Source: Bacteroides reticulotermitis JCM 10512
Lineage (GTDB): Bacteria; Bacteroidota; Bacteroidia; Bacteroidales; Bacteroidaceae
Assembly: GCF_000517545.1 (NCBI RefSeq)
Contig: NZ_BAIV01000019.1
Span: 47,568 to 111,567, forward strand
DNA length: 64,000 bases
Reading direction: 5' to 3'
Under the pieces are notes generated by a model. The model was not told the origin of the DNA and ran no database searches. It was given only the letters and a program-made list of their open reading frames with translations. The stretch's first letter is position 1. Each line of letters begins with the position of its first letter. The position numbers were made by a program, and so were the translations under genes. Below are positions 53,305 through 63,681 of the stretch, piece after piece.

Positions 53305-56145
53305 TTAGTGTGTTAAGTTCTTTTTAGGGCGTGTACATTGGTCTACCAGATAGACTAGCGAAATGTAGGATATGCCCGAATGTGTGGTTAATCCGATTTC
53401 GCAGGTCCGGCTGTTGGAATAGCCCACGCGTATATCATGTTGTTCTAGTTGAGGTTTAAGCTTCCTCAATGCATAAGCGTTTACCTCGGGTTGCGTGAAT
53501 CCTTTGTCACCGGCAAATCCGCAACAGCCTACTTCTTCCGGTACAAGAACCTGATTGGCGCATAGCCGGGCTAAGGAGATGAAGGTTTTGTCCAATCCCA
53601 TTTTGCGCATGGAACAAGTGATGTGTATGGCGATGGGTTGCTCGGTTGGGATAAACTCCAATTGATCACGCAAGAAGGTGTAGATAAACTCTACCGGTTC
53701 GAATAAATGCATCTTATGTATGGTATTCCGCATGCGGTACAAACAAGGACTTTGATCGCACAACACCGGGTAAAGTCCCTGTTGGCTCGCTTCCCATAAG
53801 GCTTCTTCTAATTCCGAAGCTTTACGGTCTGCAATATCGGGCATACCTTTGCTTTCCCAAATTGTACCGCAGCATAGCTTATCCATCTCTTTGGGGAAGA
53901 TAACCTCATATCCGGCTTTTTGCAATAGCTGTATGCTCTTCTCAACAAGCGGTTGCTTAACGGGCGATTGCGCGCTCACTCCCATCGATTGATTGATGCA
54001 ACTGGGGAAGTAAACGACTTTGCAGGCTTCGGTATGATTTGCCGCATCTCGCTTGACGTTCTCTTTAATCTGGTACGCCTTAGGCATTGACGGTGTCCAT
54101 AGAGGTACCTTTACCAGTTGATGCATACGTTGAGTTAATGAACTCATCACGGTAGTTCCCAAGACAGTATGTGCCGCATCGGCCAGAGTCAATACCGAAC
54201 GCATGCCTTTTTTCACACCCCGGAAGTGTGAGGCGGTCCAGTTGCCAACCGAATAGCTCAGGCTTCCCACAGGAATTGCGGCTTGTCGGAGATCATGGGT
54301 GAGGTCGCCCACATTAATACTCATCGGGCATGACATGGAGCAGAGTCCGTCGCCGGCACAAGTCGAATTTCCGGGATACAGGTATTGGCGTTGCAATGTT
54401 TTTAATCTGACCGGATCTTCTTGACTCTGCGTAAGGCGCGTAATTTCTCTTTGCAAAACGATCCGTTGCCGGGACGAAAGCGTGAAGCCACAGGTCAGGC
54501 AGTTGACTTCGCAGAATCCGCATTCGATGCATTTATCCACGTGGGGGTTAGTCAGAGGAAGCGGTTTGAAGTTCTTAATGTGGCATTTCGGATCGTCGTT
54601 GAAAATAACGCCGGGGTTCAATAACCCTTTCGGATCGAATAACTGTTTGACGCTTTTCATCAGGTCGTAAGCGTCATTTCCCCATTCGTAGCGTACAAAC
54701 GGGGCCATGTTGCGTCCCGTACCATGTTCTGCTTTGAGCGATCCGTCATACTTGTCTACAACGAGGGTGATAACATCATTCATCAAATCTTCATAGCGAT
54801 TCACTTCTTTTTCCGTGTGAAACGACTGGTTAATGATGAAGTGGTAATTACCTTCAAGGGCGTGTCCGTAAATGCAGGCGTCTTCGTAACCGTGCTTGGC
54901 AAGGAGTTGCTGCAACTCTGCGGTGGCTTCGGGAAGGTCTTCAATATGGAACGCAACATCTTCAATCAGGCTGGTTGTCCCCAAGGGACGTGTACCGCCT
55001 ACGGAAGGAAAGATGCCGGAGCGGATTGCCCAATACTTGGAATACTCCTCCGGATTGTCTGTAAAATAGATGGGCGTGAACGTTCGGAAGGGTGCCAGGG
55101 CTTCTTTGATAGCGGCAATACGCTCGTTTAACTCCTCTGAAGTACATGCTTTTGTCTCGGTAAGTACAGCCGTAAGCCCTTCACCTGTGGGGTCGTTCAC
55201 CGATGCGAGCGATTTCCAATCCAATAATTCGGCTCCTTTTACAATCCGTTCGCCAGTCGGAGAGGTTATTCCTTTCAGAGCGACTACGGCCCTACAAGCT
55301 TCTTTTATATCTTCGAAATAGAGCATGGCACTTGCTTTGTGCGGATAATCGTATTCCGTCTGCATAGTGGCTTCAGCCAGAAAAGCGAGCGTACCTTCGG
55401 AACCAACCATTAGGTGTGTGATGATGTCGAAAGGATCGTCGAAGGTCAGCAAAGGAAGTAGGTTGAGCCCTGTCACATTCTTAATGGAATATTTGTAGCG
55501 TATACGGCTTGACAATTGCTCGTCATGCTTTACACGATCTCTCAACCGGACTATCTGTCGGATGAACTCCGGATGGCTTTGTTCGAAAGCATTGCGAGAA
55601 TCCGGATTGCCTGTGTCCAGTATTGTACCGTCTGCTAATATGATTCGAGCGGATAATAACACCTTATCGCTGTTGGCGTGGGTGCCGCAATTCATACCCG
55701 AGGCGTTGTTCATGACAATACCTCCCAGCATCGCACTCTTGATAGAAGCCGGGTCGGGAGCGAATTTGCGTCCGAATGGAGCTAACACTTCATTGATGCG
55801 TTGCCCGATGATGCCGGGTTGTAAGGATATGGATTGATGATCCGCAGAGATTGAATAGTTTTCCCAATGCTTTCCGGCAATGATGAGAATGGAATCGCTG
55901 ATCGCCTGTCCGGACAGACTGGTACCGGCTGCCCGGAAGGTAACAGGCAACTGGTGGCGGTCGGCTGTTTGCAGCAATTCGGATACTTCCTGTTCGCCTT
56001 TCGAACGAATGACGATTTTCGGAACAAGGCGATAGAAGCCTGCGTCTGTTCCCCAGGCTAAGCGGCGCAGTTCATCCGTGTAAATTCGGTCACGTGGGAT
56101 GAATTTACTTATTTCTTTCAGGAAAAGTATCTCTCTCTCTTTCAT
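53305..56145 (-). CDS. FAD- and Fe-S-containing oxidoreductase, probable D-lactate dehydrogenase
   Basis: 946 aa fusion. The N-terminal half is a VAO-type FAD domain (PVTFRAAGTSLSGQAISDSI, then PDPASIKSAMLGGIVMNNAS) with an FAD-oxidase C-terminal domain (HALEGNYHFIINQSF, EHGTGRNMAPFVRYEWG). Then come two ferredoxin-type clusters (CIECGFCEVNCLTCGF; CAGDGLCSMSCPMSINVG) and two CCG domains (LCCGTIWESKG; EVGCCGFAGDKGF). This domain order is known from Dld-II/GlcD-GlpC-like D-lactate dehydrogenases. Because MurQ releases D-lactate, this gene in the same operon is the obvious consumer, passing electrons to the quinone pool. Substrate is inferred. Confidence 0.82.
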   Translation of the reverse strand: MKEREILFLKEISKFIPRDRIYTDELRRLAWGTDAGFYRLVPKIVIRSKGEQEVSELLQTADRHQLPVTFRAAGTSLSGQAISDSILIIAGKHWENYSISADHQSISLQPGIIGQRINEVLAPFGRKFAPDPASIKSAMLGGIVMNNASGMNCGTHANSDKVLLSARIILADGTILDTGNPDSRNAFEQSHPEFIRQIVRLRDRVKHDEQLSSRIRYKYSIKNVTGLNLLPLLTFDDPFDIITHLMVGSEGTLAFLAEATMQTEYDYPHKASAMLYFEDIKEACRAVVALKGITSPTGERIVKGAELLDWKSLASVNDPTGEGLTAVLTETKACTSEELNERIAAIKEALAPFRTFTPIYFTDNPEEYSKYWAIRSGIFPSVGGTRPLGTTSLIEDVAFHIEDLPEATAELQQLLAKHGYEDACIYGHALEGNYHFIINQSFHTEKEVNRYEDLMNDVITLVVDKYDGSLKAEHGTGRNMAPFVRYEWGNDAYDLMKSVKQLFDPKGLLNPGVIFNDDPKCHIKNFKPLPLTNPHVDKCIECGFCEVNCLTCGFTLSSRQRIVLQREITRLTQSQEDPVRLKTLQRQYLYPGNSTCAGDGLCSMSCPMSINVGDLTHDLRQAAIPVGSLSYSVGNWTASHFRGVKKGMRSVLTLADAAHTVLGTTVMSSLTQRMHQLVKVPLWTPSMPKAYQIKENVKRDAANHTEACKVVYFPSCINQSMGVSAQSPVKQPLVEKSIQLLQKAGYEVIFPKEMDKLCCGTIWESKGMPDIADRKASELEEALWEASQQGLYPVLCDQSPCLYRMRNTIHKMHLFEPVEFIYTFLRDQLEFIPTEQPIAIHITCSMRKMGLDKTFISLARLCANQVLVPEEVGCCGFAGDKGFTQPEVNAYALRKLKPQLEQHDIRVGYSNSRTCEIGLTTHSGISYISLVYLVDQCTRPKKNLTH

Positions 56146-56151
56146 ACGTTC

Positions 56152-57390
56152 TTATTTGTATAAATGGAATCGTTTTGAATATTTGCGGAAGCTATCTACG
56201 TCTTTATACCAATAGTCTCTGATGTCTTCCCACCGATTGCGTTTGCTGAATAGCTCCCGAATCTGTTTGGAACCGGAGACTTGGTCGAACATCCTGAATC
56301 GCTTCGGGTCTGCATGAGAAAATACGGCTCGGTCCGGGTAGAGAACTGCTATTTCTTGCATGACGAGGAACTGAATCTCGCTCAGTGCCGCTGCTTCGTA
56401 ATTCATAAGATGTACTTGTACGCCTTGCAGATCTTCTCCTTTTCCAAAAGCATAGAAAGGCTTCAGGTGAATGGGGCGGAACTGAATGCCCGGTAACCGG
56501 AGTGCGTTTAGTCGGTCGGCCAACCGGTCGGCTTCAATCCAAGAGGCTGCGAATAGCTGGAAAGGAATTGTATAGCCTACTCCGATGGAGATATAGCCCA
56601 ATTCGCCAAGGATGCCGGATACCGGATAGAAAAACGCGGATACCGGTTGGGGAATGTGGGGAGAAGAGGGAATCCACTGCAAACCAGTTTGCATATAATT
56701 CATCTTGCGCTTCCAACCTTTCATTTTCACAACCTGAAGCTTGCAACGTTTGGCAGCCGGTTGCTCTTCGTTGAGCATTTGTGCCAACTCGCCACATGTC
56801 AGTCCATAGAGATACGGGATTTTAAACTGGCTGACGAAGGAGATGCAATCGTCTTCTGTTAAGTTACCTTCTACTTTATTCCCTCCCAACGGATTGGGAC
56901 GGTCCAGCACAATAACTTCTATTCCGTTCTCCGCAGCCGCTTCCATAGCCAACCCCATGGTGCTGATGTAGGTAAAAGATCTGCACCCGATGTCTTGTAT
57001 GTCGTATACTAGTACATCTACTCCTTTCAGCATTTCAGGTGTGGGCTTGCGGGTTTTGCCGTATAAGGACAATAAGGGAAGTCCGGTGATTGAATCAACG
57101 GAACTACCAACCGCGTCTCCGGCATGACTATCTCCCCGAACTCCATGCTCCGGTCCGTACAAGGCTACCAGTTTAACATTGGGTGCTTCGTGCAGAATAT
57201 CTACAGTAGAGCGCATTTGGTTATCTACTCCCGTTGGATTCGTGATGAGACCGACACGTTTGCCGTCTATGCACTTGAAGTTTTGCTCCTTGAGAACTTC
57301 GATTCCGGTTTTAATCTTTATTTTTTGCGCCTGTACGTTGTATATGTGTAGGCACATTATCCAAAGGATTAAAAGAGTTGTTTTTTTCAT
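56152..57390 (-). CDS. namZ: DUF1343 protein, NamZ-type exo-beta-N-acetylmuramidase (GH171)
   Basis: 412 aa with a signal peptide (TLLILWIMCLHIYNVQAQ), so periplasmic. DUF1343 marks: GKRVGLITNPTGVDNQM, LVALYGPEHGVRGDSHAGD, GVDVLVYDIQDIGCRSFTYI, IVLDRPNPLGGNKVEG, YISIGVGYTIPFQLFAA. Members of this family (NamZ, CAZy GH171) remove MurNAc from the non-reducing end of peptidoglycan chains. Followed in the operon by genes for MurNAc uptake, phosphorylation and etherase, it supplies their substrate. Confidence 0.92.
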   Translation of the reverse strand: MKKTTLLILWIMCLHIYNVQAQKIKIKTGIEVLKEQNFKCIDGKRVGLITNPTGVDNQMRSTVDILHEAPNVKLVALYGPEHGVRGDSHAGDAVGSSVDSITGLPLLSLYGKTRKPTPEMLKGVDVLVYDIQDIGCRSFTYISTMGLAMEAAAENGIEVIVLDRPNPLGGNKVEGNLTEDDCISFVSQFKIPYLYGLTCGELAQMLNEEQPAAKRCKLQVVKMKGWKRKMNYMQTGLQWIPSSPHIPQPVSAFFYPVSGILGELGYISIGVGYTIPFQLFAASWIEADRLADRLNALRLPGIQFRPIHLKPFYAFGKGEDLQGVQVHLMNYEAAALSEIQFLVMQEIAVLYPDRAVFSHADPKRFRMFDQVSGSKQIRELFSKRNRWEDIRDYWYKDVDSFRKYSKRFHLYK

Positions 57391-57408
57391 GTTTATCTTC
57401 TTATAAGG

Positions 57409-58700
57409 TTATGACTGCTTATTGACCGGGTCTTTCTTCCCGTATGTCGGATCGATTTTGATAAAGGCGCATACCGCAATAGTAGCTGCACAGCATAGCA
57501 TGATCCACAAGAAGAACTTCTCGTATCCGATTTGCTCTTGCAACCATCCGGCTGCCATGCCCGGTAGCATCATGCCTAGTGCCATGAAGGCTGTACAGAT
57601 TGCGTAATGGGCGGTCTTGTGCTCACCGTCGGAATAATAGATGAGGTAGAGCATATAGCAGTGAAGCCGAAGCCGTACCCAAACTGTTCGATGAAGACAC
57701 ACAGGCTGATGATGAAGAAGTTCTGAGGCTGGAAATAACCGAGGTAAACAAAAGTCAGGCAGGTCAGCGAGAGGCTCCAGGCCATTGGCCACAGCCACTT
57801 TTGCAGGCCGCCTCTGGCCGCGCAGATTCCGCCGATGATGCCACCAATCGTTAATCCGATGATGCCGATTGTGCCGTACACCAGACCGACTTCGGCTGTT
57901 GTCAATCCCAACCCTCCTTTTTCGAGCGGGTCTAGTAGAAAAGGATTAATCAGTTTCACCAATTGAGCTTCGGGGAATCGGTAGAATAGCATGAACAGAA
58001 TAGCTACTCCCGCTTGTTTCTTTCGGAAAAAAGAGGCGAATGTCTCTAGAAAACCGTTGAAGATGGCTCGAGCGTTTCCTTCATTGGCTACTGCTTTATC
58101 CGAGACAGGCTTAGGCAGAATGAAATGATGATATAGACAGAAACCGATGAATAGGCCGCTTAACACAAAGAATGTGATGCTCCAACCATATTTAATGCTC
58201 CCTGTCCAAATCTCCAGGCCTCCTGCAAGCATGACTAGCAGTCCTTGGCCGGCAATGGTTGCGATACGGTAGAAGGTACTTCGAATGCCCACATAGAGGG
58301 CTTGATCTTTCACATCGAGTGCAAGCATGTAGAATCCGTCGGCGGCTATGTCGTGCGTAGCGGAACTGAATGCTACTAGCCAGAATATGGCAAGTGTTGT
58401 CTGAAAGAAGTTCGACATGGGGATTGTAAAGGCAATGCCCGCTAGCCCTGCGCCAACCAATAGCTGCATGCTGACGACCCACCAACGTTTCGTCTTTAAA
58501 AGATCGATGAAAGGACTCCAGAAGGGTTTGATAACCCAAGGTAGGTAGAGCCATGAGGTGTAAAGGGCGATATCGGTATTGGATATACCCAGGTTCTTGT
58601 ACATGATTACGGAAATAGTCATGACGGCTACATAAGGAAGTCCTTGCGCGAAGTAAAGGGTAGGGATCCACGCCCACGGTGAGGTCTTTTTTTCTTTCAT
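57409..58700 (-). pseudogene. AmpG-like major facilitator permease, single-base frameshift
   Basis: Restored length 430 aa, twelve predicted helices. Start PTLYFAQGLPYVAVMTISVI and SHDIAADGF-like loop (SSATHDIAADGFYMLALDV), GLLVMLAGGLEIWTG, match AmpG/PAT-type permeases that import muropeptides. The first frame (58700 down to 57576) loses register in GFGFTA; one missing base at about 57658 restores YMLYLIYYSDGEHKTAHYAI and the final helix, ending at 57409. In this operon it probably imports muropeptides or MurNAc-containing sugars released by NamZ. The break is likely a sequence error. Confidence 0.87.
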
Positions 58701-58712
58701 TATTTAATGAGG

Positions 58713-59681
58713 TTATTTAGTTCCTTTTATTCTTTCTATTAATTGGAGGAAGTCATCGGTTGGCAAACTGACTTCTTCAATGATTCTATGTATTGTTTCG
58801 GCTGTAAGCTTTTCAAAGTCTTTCTCCTGGGGAGTGATCCATACGCCTCCCAAGTCGACAGAAGCCGGGCTGATCAAAAGATTGTTTTCCCCTTGCTCAG
58901 TAAAGCAGGAAGGACGGTGCTTGCTGCGTAAGAAAACAACCGTTATCCATTTTTCGGCCTCTTTCCAAGTGAGAATATTCATCATCGGTTCTATCGGATG
59001 CGTGGCATTAGCCATCGAGCTGATACGAGATGCTTCTTTATAGATACACTCAAATAAACGATTCGCCTCTTGTTTGTGGGTCGCTTCTATAATCAAAGCT
59101 GTTCTCGGATAGCTGTCCAACACTTGAATCGAAGCATGAACGGTGGTTTTGATTTCCTCTTTCCGGTAAGCTTTCCATTCGCTTTCTATGGGTAGGAACC
59201 CTTTGTTACCCGCTTGGAAGTGGGCGTGGTCCGGTGCGGAGGCTCCACACTGAGGTCCGTTATAGAATATCACAAAATTGTCGATCGCTTCTGCTAAATC
59301 GAGCATATCATTGAAACGGCCCTTTATACGTTGGTCGAGATGGACGACATCAGGGATGGTCAGATGTTGTGGGAAAATGGGATATGGGTTTACCAATATC
59401 TGATATTTCTCTCCGAATAAAATACTTTGTTGAATGGCAGGACGATTGGCGGTACACAGAAAACACTTCCTCTCGCGAATAGAAGTTGCATCTACCTTGG
59501 CGGCAGACGAAAGAATACGTGCCGGGTTGAATTGTACGCGTTCGTTCGCGTTGTTTATCTGAAACTCCTTTGTTCGGACAGCTTCCAACGCTTTATAGTT
59601 AAGCTTTGCCAACTCCCATGTAGAGAGTTGGCCGGCTAGTAAGGTCTGTATGTTTTCCTTTATGGTTCGATGCATACTCAT
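58713..59681 (-). CDS. DUF4922 protein, HIT/GalT-like nucleotidyltransferase or phosphorylase fold
   Basis: 322 aa from the ATG at 59681, which shares one base with the stop of the glycosyltransferase gene (TAATG), so translation is coupled. The core has HPEL-like and HIT-type features: NPYPIFPQHLTIPDVVHLDQ and GASAPDHAHFQAGNKGFLP, where HxHxQ resembles the catalytic triad of GalT and Ap4A phosphorylases. Two cysteines in ERKCFLCTANRPA may bind metal. DUF4922 is not functionally assigned as far as I know. Position in the MurNAc operon suggests activation or release of a nucleotide-linked sugar. Confidence 0.72.
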   Translation of the reverse strand: MSMHRTIKENIQTLLAGQLSTWELAKLNYKALEAVRTKEFQINNANERVQFNPARILSSAAKVDATSIRERKCFLCTANRPAIQQSILFGEKYQILVNPYPIFPQHLTIPDVVHLDQRIKGRFNDMLDLAEAIDNFVIFYNGPQCGASAPDHAHFQAGNKGFLPIESEWKAYRKEEIKTTVHASIQVLDSYPRTALIIEATHKQEANRLFECIYKEASRISSMANATHPIEPMMNILTWKEAEKWITVVFLRSKHRPSCFTEQGENNLLISPASVDLGGVWITPQEKDFEKLTAETIHRIIEEVSLPTDDFLQLIERIKGTK

Positions 59682-61143
59682 TATTCTTTTTTGTTCAGGT
59701 TGATTCGCGCCTGGAGCTCCCAAGTGCGGATGCGGTCTTTGTATAAGTTATGTTCATTCATCTTTGCAATATCCAGTGAGGCGTCAGAGTTATCTTCCCA
59801 GCGACGGCATAGATAAACTACGTCATACACACGTCCGATCTGATAATTCCTTGAGAACCTTAGTCCGAGTGCGTAATCTTCTCCATAACTGGTGTTCGGT
59901 ACTTGAATGTCGCGGAGTAGGGGGGTGTAGAAGGCGCGCGGAGCCCCCAGTCCATTGATGCGTAAAGCGTTGTTTCGCCCGTTCTCGGGTGTCCATTCTT
60001 TATGGTCGATAATGCCGGGAGGGATCATGTCCATTTTGAAATCTGTCATCATATACGTACCTACTACCATGGCGCAGTTTTGTTCATAAAAAGCTTCACC
60101 AACGTACGCAATGATTTCTCGTCACTATAAACATCGTCACTGTCGAGCTGGACGGCAAACTTTCCACAATGTGGATGGTGTACGCCGAAATTCCAACATC
60201 CGCCTATTCCCAGGTCTTTTCGCTCTGGAATAAGATGTGTCAGGCGTTTGTCGGAAGCAAATTCTTGAATAGCTTCTGTTGTTCCATCTGTGGAGTGGTT
60301 GTCGATCACTATTAGATTGAATTTGAAATCGGTCTTTTGGTTGAGTACGGAATGAATAGCGTCTCGGATTGTACGAATACGGTTGCGTACGGGGATGATG
60401 ACAGAAGCTTCGTACGCAAAAGAAGTGCTGGTAAAGTCAACGGTGCGGAAGTCGGGTTGGAGGTATCCTCCTACTTCTTGCAAATGTTCGGTACAGGCTT
60501 GTTCCATTTCAATTTGTACTCCTCTGTTTCTAGGGTCTACATAATCGAATATCTTCTCTCCGCTTCTACGTACATCTTCTTCTATTTCTGTATATAGATA
60601 TTCATTGATATGAATGAGCGGGGCCGTTTGTGAAAGCTTTAGGCGCATATCGTACCAACCGGCATACTGATAGTCTGTCTTTATTCGGGATGCGGCTTCT
60701 CTGAATGCGGTGGAACGGAAGAGTAAGACTGAACCGAAGTTGAAATCATCCCGCAAACTTCCTTCCTGATAATCTATAACCGGTGCCTTTTGTATGTCAG
60801 CATCGATTCGTTGATAATGATCCGCGTAAACCATTCCTGCCTTCGTGTCTGTGGCGATATGCATCATTCTCTCTAAAGCGAACAGCCCCAATTCGAGTGT
60901 CGTATATTTGGTATAGAGTAAGGTGAAGTCTGCATGGGTGTGTTCGGCTATCGCCCGGATGGAATCGGTGGCATATAAATGACCGATCGGAAGCAATTCG
61001 CATCCCGAAATAGGTTCTGCGTCTGGGGCATTGGTTAGCAGGAATATCTTATCGACTACCTGTAGCGATTGTAATCCTTGGATGGTTTTTTCAGCTTGCG
61101 CTTTCCCCATATAGGGAATAAAGCAGTTTACGGTTAGTTTCAT
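59681..61143 (-). pseudogene. Family 2-type glycosyltransferase, single-base frameshift
   Basis: Restored length 487 aa. The N-terminal ~230 residues are a degenerate GT-A-like domain (MKLTVNCFIPYMGKAQAEKT; FTLLYTKYTTLELG). A clear GT2 domain follows (about 240-480): ASVIIPVRNRIRTIRDAIHS, LIVIDNHSTDGTTE, the DxD motif in VQLDSDDVYSDE, and GEDYALGLRFSRNYQIG, LCRRWEDNSD. The first frame stops near 60064; restoring one T in the run at 60088-60092 gives LVKLFYEQNCAMVVG and joins the frame ending at 59681. No membrane segments, so cytosolic. Acceptor unknown; it is unusual inside a MurNAc salvage operon. Confidence 0.83.
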
Positions 61144-61168
61144 GGCTCGTATTAATTTGTTATTTTCG

Positions 61169-63027
61169 TTAGTTTCTCCAATTTAATAATCCGACTTCTC
61201 CATTGGTTGTTGTAAAAAGTAATTTTTGGCTTCCAATGGGAAGTACTGTGTTAACCAGAGAATTACCTACTTTATATATCCACACAACTTCGCCACTCTT
61301 TGCTTTTACTGCAAAAATAACTCCTTCTTTGGTACTACCAAACAATATGTTATTTTTTTCTATCAGCATCGATGGTGCGTGTTCATAGCCAAAACCTACA
61401 TTTGTACTCCACAACTTTACAGCTGTGTTAGGCTCAGTCGAGTAACACACTATGCTGTCATTCATTGTTTTGGCGTATAGGCGTTTCTTGTCAGTTGATA
61501 TACCGATGGTTTCTCTTACTTGAGATTGAAAAGTTCTCCAGACCGTTTCACCTGTTTGCAGATCAATTGCTGTTAAGGCACGTTGTGATCTGCGATGAAG
61601 ACTTTATTATTTGCATACACAGGCCATACAGCGGCGGGGGAGAAGTGGATGCGTGTCAATCCTCCTGTCCACTTCCAACGTTCGGTTCCGTTCTTCTTTT
61701 GAAGTGCGTAAAGTGTATTGTCCCAAGCACCGAATACTACCTCGTCTTTGGTAAGCAATGGTTTGGTTTCGATATACCCCTTTACCTGTGTATACTCCCA
61801 TACAACCTTACCGGTTTGCATATGGATGGCTCTGAATGTATGGTCACTTGCTCCGATGTAAGCTACTCCGTTTTCGATGCTAACGGCTCCCAGCACAGGC
61901 GCATTGGTTTGTATTTTCCACTTCTGCACTCCTGTTTGTGAATCCAGCCCATAGATATGATTATCGGCTGAGCCAAACACGACTACGCCGTCCGCTGCTG
62001 CCGGTGTTCCTACGATGCGTTGCTTTGATTGGAAGCTCCAGCATTTATGTCCCTCTTTGAGTGTATAACATGAAAGATATCCCATGTCATCCCCTATATA
62101 CACTCTATCCTTATATATATAAGGAGAACTGTATATTCCGATTCCGGTGTGAAGTAACCAATCGTACTTAACCTGTGGAAACTTCTGGTTCACGGAAAAG
62201 TCCGGGTATTTAGTTGCTTTGCCTGCACGCGGGTAATAAGTATGGTGTAGAGACAATGCAGCCCATTTCTGTTTGGGTTCGCCGATACGCTCATTGTATA
62301 TCAGAATCGAATCACTTGTCACTTCAGCTATGCCGTATCCTCCGATGCCATCTTTATCTCTTAGGTTGGAGCGAATGAGGATGCCGGGTATTCCATCGTA
62401 TGACAACTGTCGGTTTGAGTGGTAATGTCCACCGATGAACATGCGGATGTTGTAGGGGCGTACAGCGTCTGTCAGTTCATACCAATTGTCTACATCTCCC
62501 TCCTGAATAGGGTAGTGGGTGGCTAAAACAATCGGTCTGTCTTTTCCTGCTTTTTCAAGTTCTTGTTTAAGCCATGTTATGTCTTGAGGGGCTACATGGC
62601 CGTAAGCCATGCGCATTAACGGACCGGTATTGAAACCGAGGAATCTGAAATCCTGATGTTCAAAATCGAAGCGTTCGCTACCGAAAATCTGGGCGAAGTC
62701 GGTCATGCCCGATTCACTCCACTTTGTTTCATGGTTTCCGGGAATGATATAGTACTTTATATGCAAACGGTCTAATATTGATTTAGCGTGTAACAAACTG
62801 GCGCGGTCTCCATTCTCTGTAATGTCTCCGGTTACTAATACGAAGTCGATATTCGGTGTTGCATTGATTTGGTTCACAGAGAGCTGTAGATCCTCTGCCG
62901 GCTTTGGGTTCCCCGATGATAAGTGTGTATCAGTGATGATTGCAAATTTGAAACCCTTTGCAGTTGCCTTATAGGTCGTGAATGAGAGTAATTGAAATAT
63001 AATCAATAATATAACTTTCTTATTCAT
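61169..63027 (-). pseudogene. Secreted metallophosphoesterase fused to a PQQ-like beta-propeller, single-base frameshift
   Basis: Restored length 619 aa. Signal peptide, then a calcineurin-like phosphoesterase (residues about 25-250) with all metal motifs: ITDTHLSSGN, VTGDITENGD, IIPGNHETKW, LATHYPI, FIGGHYHSN. A PQQ-type propeller follows (about 290-619; repeats such as SQTGVQKWKI, QTGKVVWEY, NGTERWKW). The main frame ends at 61573; one missing base at about 61587 restores ADPQRALTAIDLQTG and connects the part down to 61169. First gene of the long minus-strand operon; its substrate, perhaps a phosphodiester or lipid-linked sugar phosphate, is unknown. Confidence 0.85.
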
Positions 63028-63093
63028 AGTATTTGGCGTATATTAGTGAATAGAATCTTGTTCGCTTGAAATACCATCTCTTAAAGATGCATA

Positions 63094-63148
63094 TCCGGTT
63101 TTTATGTAAGAGTAACCGGACTTATTCCTGATCTGATATGCAAATATA
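63094..63148 (-). promoter_or_regulatory. Promoter and leader hairpin of the MurNAc-salvage operon
   Basis: Minus strand TATATTTG at 63148-63141 matches TAnnTTTG. Just downstream in the leader, TCCGGTT (63114-63120 read on the minus strand) and AACCGGA (63094-63100) can form a 7-bp stem with a 13-base loop. It has no T-run on the minus strand, so it is more likely an RNA-stability element than a terminator. Confidence 0.45.
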
Positions 63149-63380
63149 CCAAAGATTTCTATCTCGCAGCTTTAATTTACTAAAATTAATGATTAAGGTT
63201 ATATATTTAGGATTTACTAGATGCGCTTTACTGTATGCTCAAAGGATTTAATAGGGTGTGTAATAGTCAGATAGGTTCAATTTTAATGCTTTTGGAGTGA
63301 TTTAAGTATTTATATATGTGAATATAAGAATATAATATGAAAAAATAAGATGTCTTAGTAGGTGGTAATAAATAAATATA

Positions 63381-63388
63381 TATCTTTG
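63381..63388 (+). promoter_or_regulatory. -7 element upstream of the second SusC-like gene
   Basis: TATCTTTG, an exact TAnnTTTG match, about 290 bases before the start at 63682. No clear -33 element. Confidence 0.4.
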
Positions 63389-63681
63389 TCATTGTATACT
63401 ATTGAAGACTGTTCTGACTCTCTGTGACTTCTAATTATTCTTATTCGAATATAATTTAAATAGAGAGAATATTTGATTGACGCTTGAACCAGCGTATTTT
63501 TTTAAAATACAAATGTCAATAACCTTAAATAATGATTCTTAAATCTAAAATGATAATAAATGAAAAGCCTATGATTGATTAAGTGCCTCTTCGGACTCAT
63601 AATAAGTAGTCCAATCTATTTTATTTCGTTTGACCTTTCAGAGAAAATAACAAAGTAAAAACCAACTAATCATAATCCTTT

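Larger units (their letters stand above)
63028..63681. other. Divergent intergenic region between two operons
   Basis: About 650 AT-rich bases without a gene. It holds a minus-strand promoter and leader hairpin near 63094-63148 and a plus-strand -7 element at 63381. The remaining 290 bases before the SusC-like start form a long leader with nothing I can name. Confidence 0.5.
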
